Assembly (NCBI GenBank): GCA_034008185.1
Contig: CM067089.1
Span: forward strand, 20,348,213 to 20,412,212
Source: Gorsachius magnificus
Lineage: Eukaryota > Chordata > Aves > Pelecaniformes > Ardeidae
Length of the DNA: 64,000 nt
Reading direction: 5' to 3'
This document shows positions 51,301 through 61,800 of the stretch, one piece after another (the first letter of the stretch is position 1; each line of letters begins with the position of its first letter). The notes under the pieces are model-generated. The model saw only the letters and a list, made by a program, of their open reading frames with translations. It was not told the origin of the DNA and did not search any database. The translations under genes and the position numbers were made by a program.

Positions 51301-52841
51301 CTTATAGAGCTATGCTGACTCACCCCAGCCCCAAACTGGCGAAAGAAATAAAGGAATAAATGGAGGAGAGCAGAAAAAAATCCCTCTGATTCCAGCCTGT
51401 GTATGCCTCACCATATAGTCTCCCGTGGACAGTATGCCCAGTTCAAACTAGAAAGATGAGAACTGGGTCTTAACTCTTTCTGACAGACACTGGTGGTTAG
51501 TGCAGTGAGTTTCACATGAACAGAAGATTTCAGCACGGCTTCTGAAAGATGTGTGTGACAAAGTCTCTCTCAGAGAAGGAAAAAAGACTGAGGCAAATTA
51601 AAAGAAGCACGTCCCTGCCTGCCAAATCTCCTGTGAGTTCTTTCTTTAGCAAAGTCGCTAGAAAATGCTTAAGTAGTATTGAAGGAAAGGGACTACGGCG
51701 AATCCATTTCCCAGGGGAGTCATGAGATCTAATATAAACAAGTTGAGGGCTGCAAGGCAAGGCAAGGTCTTATTTCCAAACACTGACGCTAGATGGAGTA
51801 AAAGTGAATAAAAGACTAAGAGCAGTGAAGAAAAGAGAAAGGATGAAAAGTTCCTGCATTTCCCCAACCCATAATGCGTTGCTTCTTTGAATGCTTATCT
51901 TTGATTACTGCTCTGAAAGTCACAACCAATATCTCACTCTCTATATTTTGCAGGTCAAATATGGGATCAAGCCAAACGAGGTATGTCCTGGGGGAAGGGG
52001 GAGCCTGGTGAAGTAGGGAGGTGCAGTGTCAGTACTAGGCAGACGCATAGAAGTTGTAAATCCACCCAGGCAAAGGGAAAGGTCATGCAATAATAAAGCC
52101 TGGGGGGTTACCCTGAGTTCCTACTGACAGCCCAGAGCTGCCAGACACTCTACACAGCCTGAGGCAAGTAATTTAACTGCCTTGTCCTCCAGCTTCCCAG
52201 TTGCATACCCGGAGTGCCCTGACACAAGCCCCAGGCATACTGCAAGGCTGCCTGCCCTACGCAGCTGCAATGCAGCTGCTCCCGCATTAGTGGGTACTCC
52301 AGGTAGCAAGCTCTTGGAAAGATGCAGCCACAATATGGATCCAGGAGCCATTCAGCTGCTCCTCACTGACTTGGCAAGGCAATACTGGTAAGTGGCCCAA
52401 AAAATGATAAGGCAGAGTCTCCAGCACAGGGAGCAGTTCTTACAGTAGGATGCTGCCCTAAAATGCATTGCTTGCTGCTAGTGGATTCCTACCTGGCAGT
52501 GAAGAGGGCATCTGGAAGTCACTACACCAGCCAGAATGATACATCTGTTCTGTTAATTCACTTAGGAAACCCAGATACCTCCAAAGATACAAAGAAACAT
52601 CTAGGAAAATAAAAATTAAGTAGGAGGAACTTCATTAATGTAATTCCAGCAGCTCCATTAATAGTTTTCTAGAATTCCTGTAATTTTTATCTGTGTTATC
52701 TCCCAGTTCAGCTTTTACAATGATGCTGCGGATCACCCCAGGTAAAACTGAAGCCAGAAAGTTTCTGTTAACCTCTGATATTTCCTTCTTTTCAGAGATG
52801 ACATCAATGTACTAGGAAAACAAAGTACAAATTATCAATAA
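33296..52841 (+). CDS. TMEM273: TMEM273 (C10orf128) orthologue, small single-pass membrane protein, six coding exons
   Basis: Coding exons are 33296-33350, 38100-38150, 39202-39312, 40152-40176, 51954-51980 and 52796-52841. Every intron is GT-AG, junction phases are 1,1,1,2,2, and the product is 104 residues (human about 105, from memory). Residues 1 to about 28 form a signal peptide (hydrophobic core 8-21, likely cleavage near A27-S28-G29). The mature ectodomain is then only about ten residues, including E32-E34 and D36. Residues 39-62 are one transmembrane helix with a G43-x3-G47 motif and C60 near the inner face; the tail (63-104) is hydrophilic. Human TMEM273 as I recall it shares the pattern A-x-V-x-A-x-G before the helix, EIDF-x-Y, the GxxxG, ICMI at the helix end, and RD-x-x-V in the last exon. 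No ITAM or catalytic motif is seen. The molecular function of the family is not known to me; a type I membrane role is inferred. Identity is well supported; the exact 5' end of the mRNA is not determined. Confidence 0.85.
33351..38099 (+). other. TMEM273 intron 1
   Basis: A 4749-bp GT-AG intron between signal-peptide exon 1 and exon 2. It includes a GC-richer patch (about 34790-35350) and an AT-rich patch (about 35760-36240) ending in a T15 run. No additional exon with compatible phase was recognised. Confidence 0.7.
36226..36240 (+). repeat. Poly(T) run of 15
   Basis: Homopolymer in TMEM273 intron 1. Comparable runs are T16 at 40472-40487, T12 at 39085-39096, A14 at 30140-30153, A13 at 42986-42998 and A13 at 49054-49066. 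None is tied to a recognisable retrocopy. Confidence 0.85.
38100..38150 (+). CDS. TMEM273: TMEM273 coding exon 2 (end of signal peptide and short acidic ectodomain)
   Basis: A 51-nt exon with acceptor TTTCCATTTCAG and donor GTGAGT, phase 1 at both ends. It encodes residues 19-35, with AKVYASG at the probable signal cleavage site followed by NSEEEI. This aligns with the AQVLATG region of human TMEM273 as recalled. The short CR1 copy lies in the following intron (38151-39201). Confidence 0.82.
   Translation, partial: TFGEQRSMLLETQRRK
38530..38735 (-). mobile_element. Short CR1 LINE 3' fragment in TMEM273 intron 2
   Basis: The plus strand starts with CAGAATCATAGAATCATAGG and TTGGAAAGGACC, which is the reverse complement of a CR1 3' end with its octamer tail. 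It continues through CR1-like sequence to about CTCACTGTGAAAAATTTCC. Only about 200 bases of the 3' part of the element remain, inserted antisense to the host gene. It is more diverged than the copy at 23.9 kb. Confidence 0.9.
39202..39312 (+). CDS. TMEM273: TMEM273 coding exon 3 (entire transmembrane segment)
   Basis: A 111-nt exon with acceptor ATTTTTGCAG and donor GTAAGA, phase 1 at both ends. It encodes residues 36-72: DFTY, a 24-residue helix with G43, G47 and G53, then the juxtamembrane K63 and the acidic DSDFG. The helix has no charged residue. This exon carries the strongest similarity to mammalian TMEM273 and is the anchor of the gene call. Confidence 0.9.
40152..40176 (+). CDS. TMEM273: TMEM273 coding exon 4 (cytoplasmic microexon)
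   Basis: A 25-nt exon encoding ESDGKMDR plus two bases. It follows an excellent polypyrimidine acceptor (TTTTCTCTCTTTAG) and is followed by GTAAGA. It enters in phase 1 and leaves in phase 2, as exon 5 requires. The next intron is about 11.8 kb (40177-51953), the largest of the gene, and could hold further alternative exons. Confidence 0.75.
43936..43954 (+). repeat. Poly(C) run, 14 C then G and CCCC
   Basis: An uninterrupted 14-C run with a short continuation after one G, inside TMEM273 intron 4. On the minus strand it is a G-run with some potential to form a quadruplex. Confidence 0.9.
46151..46189 (+). repeat. A-rich (AnG) microsatellite
   Basis: A stretch of A runs of 6-9 separated by single G residues, in intron 4. 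It could be a simple repeat or a decayed A-rich tail; there is no recognisable retrocopy body in front of it. Confidence 0.85.
48261..48376 (+). repeat. MIR-like SINE fragment in TMEM273 intron 4
   Basis: The segment GCCTGGTTCTGTCAC, then CCTTGGACAAGTTACTTTGG, CTCAGGTTACTC and TCTGTAAAATGAAATTAAT, follows the MIR core in order (GCCTGGGTTC, GACCTTGGGCAAGTTACTTA, CTCAGTTTCCTC, TCTGTAAAATGGGGATAAT). This is the clearest of the MIR-type remnants in the window. Confidence 0.6.
48546..48568 (+). repeat. (TA)n(CA)n dinucleotide microsatellite
   Basis: A TATATATATATA tract passes directly into ACACACACA. It is short, and lies in intron 4 after the MIR-like fragment. Confidence 0.8.
49286..49302 (+). 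repeat. (AAAAC)n short tandem repeat
   Basis: About three AAAAC units in intron 4. Confidence 0.7.
51752..51767 (+). repeat. (GCAAG)n short tandem repeat
   Basis: Three GCAAG units in intron 4, about 190 bases before coding exon 5. Confidence 0.7.
51954..51980 (+). CDS. TMEM273: TMEM273 coding exon 5 (cytoplasmic microexon)
   Basis: A 27-nt exon, phase 2 at both ends, encoding the SNMGSSQT stretch of the tail. The acceptor is CTCTATATTTTGCAG and the donor GTATGT. Because it is a multiple of three and symmetric in phase, skipping it would keep the frame. The site quality and phase are good, but an exon this small cannot be proven without transcript data. Confidence 0.68.
52112..52206 (+). 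repeat. Second MIR-like fragment, TMEM273 intron 5
   Basis: GAGCTGCCAGACACTCTAC, GAGGCAAGTAATTTAACTGC and AGCTTCCCAGTTGCAT follow the MIR order GCTCTGCCACTTACTAGC, GGGCAAGTTACTTAACCTC and AGTTTCCCCATCTG. It is diverged. It sits between coding exons 5 and 6, about 130 bases after exon 5. Confidence 0.45.
52796..52841 (+). CDS. TMEM273: TMEM273 terminal coding exon 6
   Basis: The acceptor is TTTCCTTCTTTTCAG. The open frame completes R90 and reads DDINVLGKQSTNYQ, then TAA at 52839-52841. The RDDINVL start parallels RDAQVIEL at the end of human TMEM273 (recalled). The bird tail runs several residues past the point where the human protein stops. Confidence 0.78.
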
Positions 52842-55800
52842 GTCTTTTGCAGTCGTTACCTGGTCTGAGGATCAATTGAAGTCCCTTGTGCGCAGGCAGG
52901 AATCTCACCGATACCAATTCCTTTCTCTGTTCTCTAATTGAAAGACTGATTGACTGATTACAGGAAGAGCTTATAGCGCCTGCTAACTTCGATCACCTGC
53001 ACACAGAAAGCCTGCAATCCCCAACAGCATGTGTATGAAGGACATGTACGAGGAAAGTAAAACAGATGAGCTCTGCTCATTAATAGATCCTGTTTAGTCT
53101 GCGATAAGTATATGATTGATTTCTAAAATCAATTAAATACAGGCTAATCAAAAAGGTAGCAATACATTTCAGCAGCAGAACTCATGGTCATGCCCATATT
53201 TCAAGTGAGGTAAATAATGACTGGAATGACTTTAAAAATCATTAATTGGAATTTGAAATAAAACCAGGCTTCTCAAATTTCTCAGGAAATACATGTTCTG
53301 TGTTAATACAAAAACATCTCATTTGCACTGAAGTTATACCTTTTTTTTTAGCTTTAGGATGGACGTCTTTAACTGTCGGTGGCAATACTAATTTCAGCCA
53401 TTTTAAATGAATTATAGTCATTTAACATGAAAAATTCCTTTCTGAGATAATGTTTTTCATGTGGTTTTTTTAGAACATTGAAATGAAAACAGTTTTGTAT
53501 ACTCAAAAAAAAGTTTCTGGACATGTGAAATGAAATATTTCATACCAACATTCTATAAACAAGCTAATCTGACATTTCCAAAATTCACCCATCCCTATTT
53601 TTTTGGTATAAGACAATGCAGTAGGTTCGATCAGAATCGGTGAATAATAACTTCCAGACCCTTCATTCTTGCTATAGCTTTATATTTTCTGTCGAATTTG
53701 ATTTCATCAAAATTGCTTTGCCTGGCTCCAATTACAAGCTTCTTACACTGGGAGTGACAACAGGAAAAAATAGAGCTTTGTCTCAGAACATTTAGGATTG
53801 TTTAAGTAATTCTAAATGGTTTAAACCAAAATTATTTTGTAAACACATCCAAGCTTTACCAAAGCTGTGAGCCTGTGGCTTTGGTCTCAGCTGAGAAAAT
53901 AATGCTACAGATTCTATTCTGTTTGTTTAAATCCACTTCTTTCTTTCAAAAAGGCAAATGTTAGACTGAAGTCCAACCCAGAAATTTTGTGAATTATCAA
54001 GAAATATCACTCAGAAAATCATGGAAGCCAGGGCCTCCCATTCAATGATCAACTTTCAGATCTTGAAGAGCTGCAATTAACCCCCCACGTTAAAAGCGGA
54101 GCTGATGTGCTGAGTCAGGGACTTCGAGTCAACACACTGTCAGGGCAGCAGGGCAGATATATCAGAATTTGGTTTCTGTGAAGAATAAGCTACTGTACTA
54201 CTTGTAACTGTAACTGAAAAGATTTGAATATGGTTTTGTTCTGATCTTAGCAAAGCAGGTCATTTTCCAAATACGCAAAGAAAACTGGATGGTAATTTTT
54301 GCTGCGCATTTTGAACAGCAAAATGCAAGGTTTATTTTCAGAGAAAACTGATATATCGGAAAAATTTCCCTGGATTCCTAGGTGTCTGTTACCCAGTTCT
54401 GTAACACTGCAGTTCATTAGCAGCATTTGCTAACAGATAAACTAAAGCAGTAATGTGATACTTGTAAGTAATTGTGTGTGTGTACATGTGTAAGTGAATA
54501 AACGGTCTTGTAAGGTATCTGTTAATTGATTTGCTTCCTTTAGTACCATTTTAATTAAGACTTGGAACAGAAGAGAGCATGTGGTCAGGGAGGGAAGCTA
54601 TTACCTTCCCTTATTTGTGTGAACAAATGTTTCTTTCACATCATTTCAGTACACTATGGGAAACAAAAATGAGAATAAACTAAAAATGGTAAGTTACAAG
54701 CAGCAGAGGAGAGAGACCTGGAGAATTAAGGTTAGTAATCTTGATCAGGCAAATGTGCTGGGGTGCTGAATGGATGATGAGCTCCTGAAACCTTCTGGTG
54801 TGTGCCTTGGCTCCCTGGGTATGGGAAAAGGATGGGGAGCGCTGAGACAGACAGCTGGGGACAGGGGACCCCCAGAGCTGCTGCTTCTGCCACCACTGAG
54901 AGGTTTGGGCAAACTGAGTAGCTCCCACTGCAGCACGGGACGGCCATGGCAGCAGCAACCAGTGTCCCCAAAGCCCCCACAACTGCAGCAGCCAGCCGGA
55001 CCCTGTACACACAAACGAGGCTGCTGCAACCATTTTGCCACCCCAGGGAGTTGCCAGTTTTGCCCATTCCTACAACCAGCTTTACCAGCGCCACTTGCAG
55101 CATCAGCACCCATCCTGAATTTGGGCCAAGCTGCACAGCACTGCTTGGAAATAATCAGTGAAGGAAAACTAGATGAAAGGGGACCATTTTGAAGGCATTC
55201 AGTCAAAAGATGAAAGACACTCTTAGCTCCACTAATTCTTGATCAAGGATGCAGCCCAGGCAGTCAACAGCCAGCACAACAGGCATCTGTGCTCTCCTGT
55301 CCAGCACAGGTTGCGCCTGCCCATGCTGAGCATCCCGAGCTCTCCCTGAGCTCCCTGGCATTCCCCTGAATGGATAACTGTGGGAGGGACTTCAGAGTCA
55401 GGGTTTGGACTCATGCCCGAGTTACGTCATGCTGGACCTGGGGTCTCCTCACGGCAGATGCACAGCATCACAGTGATGCTTGTGAATAGCGTTATTCAGA
55501 AGAGGAGATAGTTACAGACACAAGAAGTGAGCTCAGAGGTGCACACACAGCATGCATTTCTAAAGAGATAACGATGCACCATTGACTTTAGTTACAATGC
55601 ATGTGCCACAGATACTATGGGATCATTCAGGTCGAATCCTGCTATCAGCTGCATCAGTGCAAGTCGAGACCAACGACAGGAGTCACACAGCTCAGTGGAG
55701 CGCTCACTCACATGGTAATAAATCAGGCAAAAATCCATGGGACTCCATACAACTGTGTGAGTAGAAAAGAAGTGCCTGTGGGGGGAGTCCTGTAAATCAG

Positions 55801-58800
55801 ACCTCACTGATATAAAAATCTGCTCTGAGCGGTGTGATGAAGAGTTTGAGTTGGCTCCTCCCAAACAGAAAGGACGGCAAATATCATAACAGTCAAAACA
55901 ATTGTAACCTGCATCCTTCTTGGCCTCTCTCATGCCTGTAAGTGAAAAATCAGATTATTTTAGTCGAGTATTTTTTCTGTTTCTTATAACTGCACTTAAT
56001 CAAACGCAAAAGACAGTCTGTAAAAATTTCTTTGATTCACAAACCAAACTTGATAAAGAAAGAATGTTTATACTACACAAATAGGACCTATAGAGGCTTC
56101 AAAATTCTGAAAATTGCAGTCATTACATACAGGGAATTTTGGAATAGCCAGCCTAGGTCTGACTGAAGTCCATTTTCTCCAATAGCCTCTTTGCCACAGG
56201 GACTAATAGCAAACACCTAGATGAAGTCTAAAAGCATTGCAAGCATGTGCCAATGCTCTCCTAGAAGACCCTTCCACCCTACAGCAAAATTCTGCTTAGC
56301 GTCACTGAGCCAAAAGCGGTCCTGTTGAATTTAATATCTTCTGATGAACTTTAATTCCATGGTCAGAAGTGGTTGATTCCACAGATACTACATATTTATG
56401 CATAAAAATATCACAAAGGCCTTTGCCCTCTCTGTCACTACATCAGTGGATTTGCAAGTTCACTACTAACACAGCATGAAAATAATTCACGCACTCCTAA
56501 GAAGACATGTCCACTCTTTATGGAGAGGGGAAATGAGACATGGAGCAGCTCAAGAGCTGCGCCGAAGGCCGATGCAGGATCAGCAGAGCAGAGAATACAG
56601 CTGACGCTTTCCAAGTTCAACGTGGGTGACCTAATTATTAGATCATCATTCTTCTATACGCTCCCTCCAACAAAAATTCTGGTTTTGGAATGGTTAGGTG
56701 TTCAGTATTTCACCTGATTGAATATATATGGTCTTAATTCTCGTATTTCAGGCTTTAAGCCCTAGAAGAACCCTGTGCTTTAACTCACAACTGCATTAAA
56801 CAGGAGCCTCATCAAAGTCAGTGACATTACGCTGGGGTTGAACGCTGTGTGGACTAAGAACAAGCCCAAATGTTTCACAGGCAAACTGGCACAGTGCACA
56901 CATTTTGTCTTTTGCATTCAGTTAAGAAGTGTGCTCCCCCTGCTGTAATCCAGGCAGTGCTCGCAGGAGGCTAGCGATGTTTCATTTGCATCCCTCACAC
57001 CATTGCTGATGGCGGTCTGTCCTGATGCAGACAATCCACAAGGCCCTTCCTTTACAGATCAGATTCTACTCAGCGCTATCAGAAATCTTTCTGAGTCAAT
57101 GGGCAATTAGGATAATTACCTTTAATCATATTCTTCAATTACTCCACAGTACTGAGGGAGGACTCGCAGGGCTGGGACCAGATGCAAACATATTGTGATT
57201 AAAACTGGCTGAAATGCTCCAGTGAATATAAAACACTGACTATTCACCCCTTTTGGGAACAACCCCTGTATGTTTTAAGCTGCTTAATATTTAAACTCAT
57301 TAGAGTGACACCAGAGAAGCAACAGAAACCTGTGGTGAGTGCACCTGCAGGGACCCCTTCAAAGGAGTTGCCACCTTGAAATGCATACAAAACACAAACC
57401 AGCTACTCAGAAGAAAAGGCTGCTGTGTATTTACAGGATGAACAGTTGTAACAGCAACCGGCAACGCAACTGTGAAGGCTGGGCAGGCTGGTTGGTGAAT
57501 CTGCCCCTCGCACACCAGCTATCTCCGACAGCTCTGGGACCTTGCTATTCCAGCCCAGGTTCCTCTTTGGGAGGCTGTTCGCATCTTTTTGTCCTGAGGG
57601 AAGGCTCCTGACATCAGGTCTCAAAGGCTACAGGTACCCAGCTGTTTCCTTTGGGTCTGTCCTCGCTGGAGGCTTCCGCTCCTTCCTGCCAAAGGGATGC
57701 AGTGCCCAAAGTAGAGCTGGAGAGGCTCTGAGATACCTCTGGGGGTCCTGGTGTGAAGACCCGACTGGGTGCATTTGGTATGAGACTGGGGACAGTGGCA
57801 GGTTCACAGGGACTTGGCTAGGGACACCTGGGAAATTGCTTTTTCAGGTATGCAAACTGATGGTATAAAGGAGAACTAAATATAAGAGCGAACTAACTGA
57901 TGCTGGGAAGGGGGAAAAGTGATTGCACAGGAAAAGGCAGGATATGTGAACTTACAACCGCCTCAAATCGCTGCTTTAGCAGAGTCAGGAACAGCAGAAA
58001 AAGCGGAGTGCTGCCAGCAGTCGTCATATAACTTGAAGTTTTGCACTACCTGATACTCTACTTGAGGCACTAGGTCTTCAAATCATGTGGCTGTGGCAAC
58101 CCCTGTTTTAATTCAGAATATGCCTTGATCTTGAGGCTGCAGAGAACAGTTAGAAGCTCTGATCACTGTTACATCAAAAAGGCTCAGCAACTGGGAGATC
58201 AATTGTACTAATTAAGAACCCCAAACACCTCTAAACAGTCAGGATTATTTTGAGCCTGCTTCTGGATTGTTGAATTCGCAGGGTTACAAACACAAGCTCG
58301 GTAAACAACAGGACCATACCTGCTTGCCACCAGAGAGGCAGGTCCTTCCCTGTGACAGACACCAAGTCCAAGAAGTTCCTGGCTTACAAAGGCCAGAAGC
58401 CTAGCCCTGCATCTCCTCTCAGAATTACTTCAAGATGTAGTGCAGGAAAAGCCCACTGTATATTGCCGGGAATTCATGTGCTAATGATTTCCACTAGAGA
58501 CATGCAGAGGTGAGCTAGAGGTATAGACTAAAGAAGAGTATGCATTGGCATTTAAATGTAAATACCATGTATATCCAACTATTATTCAGCACCAATAGTA
58601 ACTGATTTGCCCACCTCCATTCCCTTTCCCCCCACTATATTGAGACCTCTCTTAAACTTACCCAACAAGATCACTGCCTTAGTCCTGCACCCCTGCACAG
58701 AAATTACTCTTACAGTTGGTTTCCCCAAGTACTATCATCCAGACTCCAAAGCAGCACATTAATATATAATTTAAATCTAATTAATAACATTTTCCAAATA

Positions 58801-61800
58801 ATGTTAATGATAGAATAAATCTACTTCTCATTAAATAGCACGGTCTACACATACAAGAGGCTGCAAATGGAAAATTATTCTCAAGCCCATGATATAACAT
58901 TGACAAAATCAATAAACTTTTCATTCAGTGCTACCACCTGCCAGGCTTTTCAAACAAGATGATGAAAGTGGGCAACGTACACAGAGTTCAAACATTCAGA
59001 TCAAATTTTGACACCCTTGCCCCGTGCTTTTTGTGAATTAGACTGACAGACACTCAGGTCAGATACTGATGAGAGGAAGAACAAAGGACCTTATCTGGCA
59101 CCTCAGCACCAAGCTCATCCCTGCCCCGTGCCCAGACGGGCCAGCCTGCAGCTTGGTGGACACATCCCACCCTTGGCTATTCTCTGCTCACTGTTGGAGC
59201 CTGGAGCTTGAGCCATGACAGCACGATGGCCTGGCAACATGAACTAAAATTGAGCAGCCTCAGGGCATATGCTGAAGCCTTCTCCTACAGGAGTGTAGAC
59301 TTGTGCAGTGTAGTCCCTTAGGTACACCACAGTGAATGGCTTAGACATACTTCGCAGAGTCAAACACAGCTACAGCTGATTTTAATTTCTCCATTGAGTT
59401 TAATGGGAACAAGATGAAGCTGTGACGGGACTTTCTGTGTGAGCCATAAATGCCTTCCCAACATGACTGAAGACAAATAAAAAATTCATCTTGTCCTTGA
59501 CTATTCAGTAAGTAGAAACCAGCCGTTGGCCTAGAAGCATGTGGGTTTTCAGGCATCCTTCTTGGGGAGGCGGTGCTGTTTATCTGAACCGGGCTGAGGC
59601 TTAGAGCACGCGGGAGAAGGGAGCAAAGGGCGGCTGTGACTGCTGCATGGCTCGGCTGCAGCAGGAGCAAGCAAACCACACAAGGGTCAGGGTGAATCCA
59701 GAAGCGGTACCAAGCCTCAAAGCAAACAGCAGCTGCTAGTTCTCTGCTCCCAAGCCTTCCTACTGACTTATTTATTATCTCCTCCTGCATAATTTGTCAT
59801 AATCTCTGACTCGTCAGGCCAATTAATCATGCTTCAGAAAAAATGAGATTTCTCACAAAGAGATTATCTGTCTCTGACAAACAAGGGATAATTCAATTAG
59901 CTTCCTTTTCTAAACATTTATTAACTGGTTTTGGTAAATTAGTCCTTTTTGTAATTTAGCTATAATTTAGGAAGATTTAATATGTCATTAAGCACACCAA
60001 ATTCTGTGTTAATGTAACATTATGGCTGAGATTTTAATTGCCCCAGAGTCAGGAACTGTATACATAGATGGCTTGATTCCCACATGGAAGAGGCTGATAG
60101 GAAGTTCACAGGGCTCTACAGAAATTCTCCCTAAAATCCCCTCTTCCGTGAGTTAAGCACATGCTTAAGGATTCTGGAGAACAGGATGCTTTCTCTGACT
60201 GGGGTAAATACTCTAGGAATTCATAGAGGAAGAGAACTATTTACATATTTATTTGCAGAATTTCTACATACTACAGAAATGTATTGTATACATTGATTTA
60301 ACTCTCCTCACAGTTCCTCAAGTTCCTACTTTCCCATACTGCAATTTCCTGGGAAAATCCGAGTACCTAACAGTAGTACCTGACTGCAGCCTGTCAGCTG
60401 GGAATTCTTTCTCTGTTTCATTCTGAAGGAAAACCTGGAAGGGGATTATGCCTTTTGGTCCTTTCAGACACTTCCAATTGATACTAATGCAATGGCATTA
60501 AAGAGATCGATGGAACATCACAGTGAGGGTAAAAATCAGCCTCTTTCATGCTGGGAGAAATCAAGAGAAAATCAAAGCAATTGAGTTGCATAGATGTTAA
60601 AAGGCATTAAAGGAGAGATCCAGTGTTAAGGCAATGCTAATTACTTTACTGTAGCAGGGTCATATAGACTGCCTAAACTGCAAGGGAAGAGTCAGCTTAA
60701 GCAGACTAATCCCTACGCATTGCTGGCTACAGCCCAGCTATAGCGTGGGTTCAGAGCAACGTAACTGATCACTGGAACTACTGAATACTGAACCAGGAAA
60801 TACACTGAACTCAGGGTATTTCCTGGTAAACCCAGCAGTGATCTGGCCACGGCAGATCCTTTCAGAGTTCACGTCTGACAGCATAGATCCACCGTAAAGT
60901 GCTAGGCTTTGGGGAATCTTTTACTTCAGAGAATTTTGGAGCTCAGGCCAAGGCAGCCTCCTCCCAGCAATGTTGGAATAGATTGGCCAGTTTCTATCAG
61001 AACTTGAGAGAAGGGCAGAAGCCTCTAAGACAGTTACATACCGGTACATTTCATGAAGATAAGCAGTTAGAAGACCCTATTAGTCCTCTCTACCGTGTGG
61101 ATCCTAGCACCTAAGACAACACCAAGACCCATTTGAAGCTTTTCCCAAGGCTGGGTCATTCTCTAGATCAGCCTTTATAGATCACCTGACACCTAGTAAT
61201 AGCCATAGCCTTATTCAGCTGCTAAGTCAAGTGCATAACACAAATCTGTTGGGAAGCAGACTTCATTAGTTCTGCTGATCACAAGACAAATCTGCTTACA
61301 CTTGAAATACACATCTCCCAGCAGAAGTAGTAGGAAAATGGCCACAATTTAAGACAAGCCAGTTCAGCCCATGAGACTGGCACAGGCAATACATGCCAAC
61401 CCTGTGGTAAACCAGATTTAAGAGAACAGAGAGGTTTTTATCACAGGCAGGTAGGTGCCTTTCCAACTCCCCAGCTGGAATGACTGGTACCCATTTACAG
61501 CTCAGTTGACCAAGAAAAGCCTCAAAGCAGCAAGATCTGGTTCTCTACCTGTCTTGAAAACACTAGTCACGAGTGCAAAGAAGGGAACTTACCCCTCTGG
61601 CAAAAAGCCAGATGTTATAACCACTCTGCCATCACACCCGCATTTAGGGAAAATAAGAACATTCCTTAATTTTATTTTATGGCTAGTATACTCCAGGACT
61701 CATTAGATGTCATGCTGTTCACTAGTTTAAAGCCAGAAATTTTTTATTTTAAATAAATTGTATAAATCTGAGGTTTTTTCATGAGTTATTTCAAGTGGTA

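Larger units (their letters stand above)
40177..51953 (+). other. TMEM273 intron 4
   Basis: An intron of about 11.8 kb between the two tail microexons. It contains a MIR-like fragment, several simple repeats and homopolymers, and one candidate in-frame 21-nt cassette exon at 41884-41904 (see findings). No nested gene was recognised. Confidence 0.65.

Noticed and set aside
59341..59790. Open frame of 149 codons on the minus strand
   Set aside because: The composition looks random, no family was recognised, and no flanking splice sites make a gene model.
61540..61640. Possible tRNA-derived SINE fragment (AACTTACCCC then TTATAACCACTCTGCC)
   Set aside because: The B-box-like and tail words are too diverged to tell from chance.
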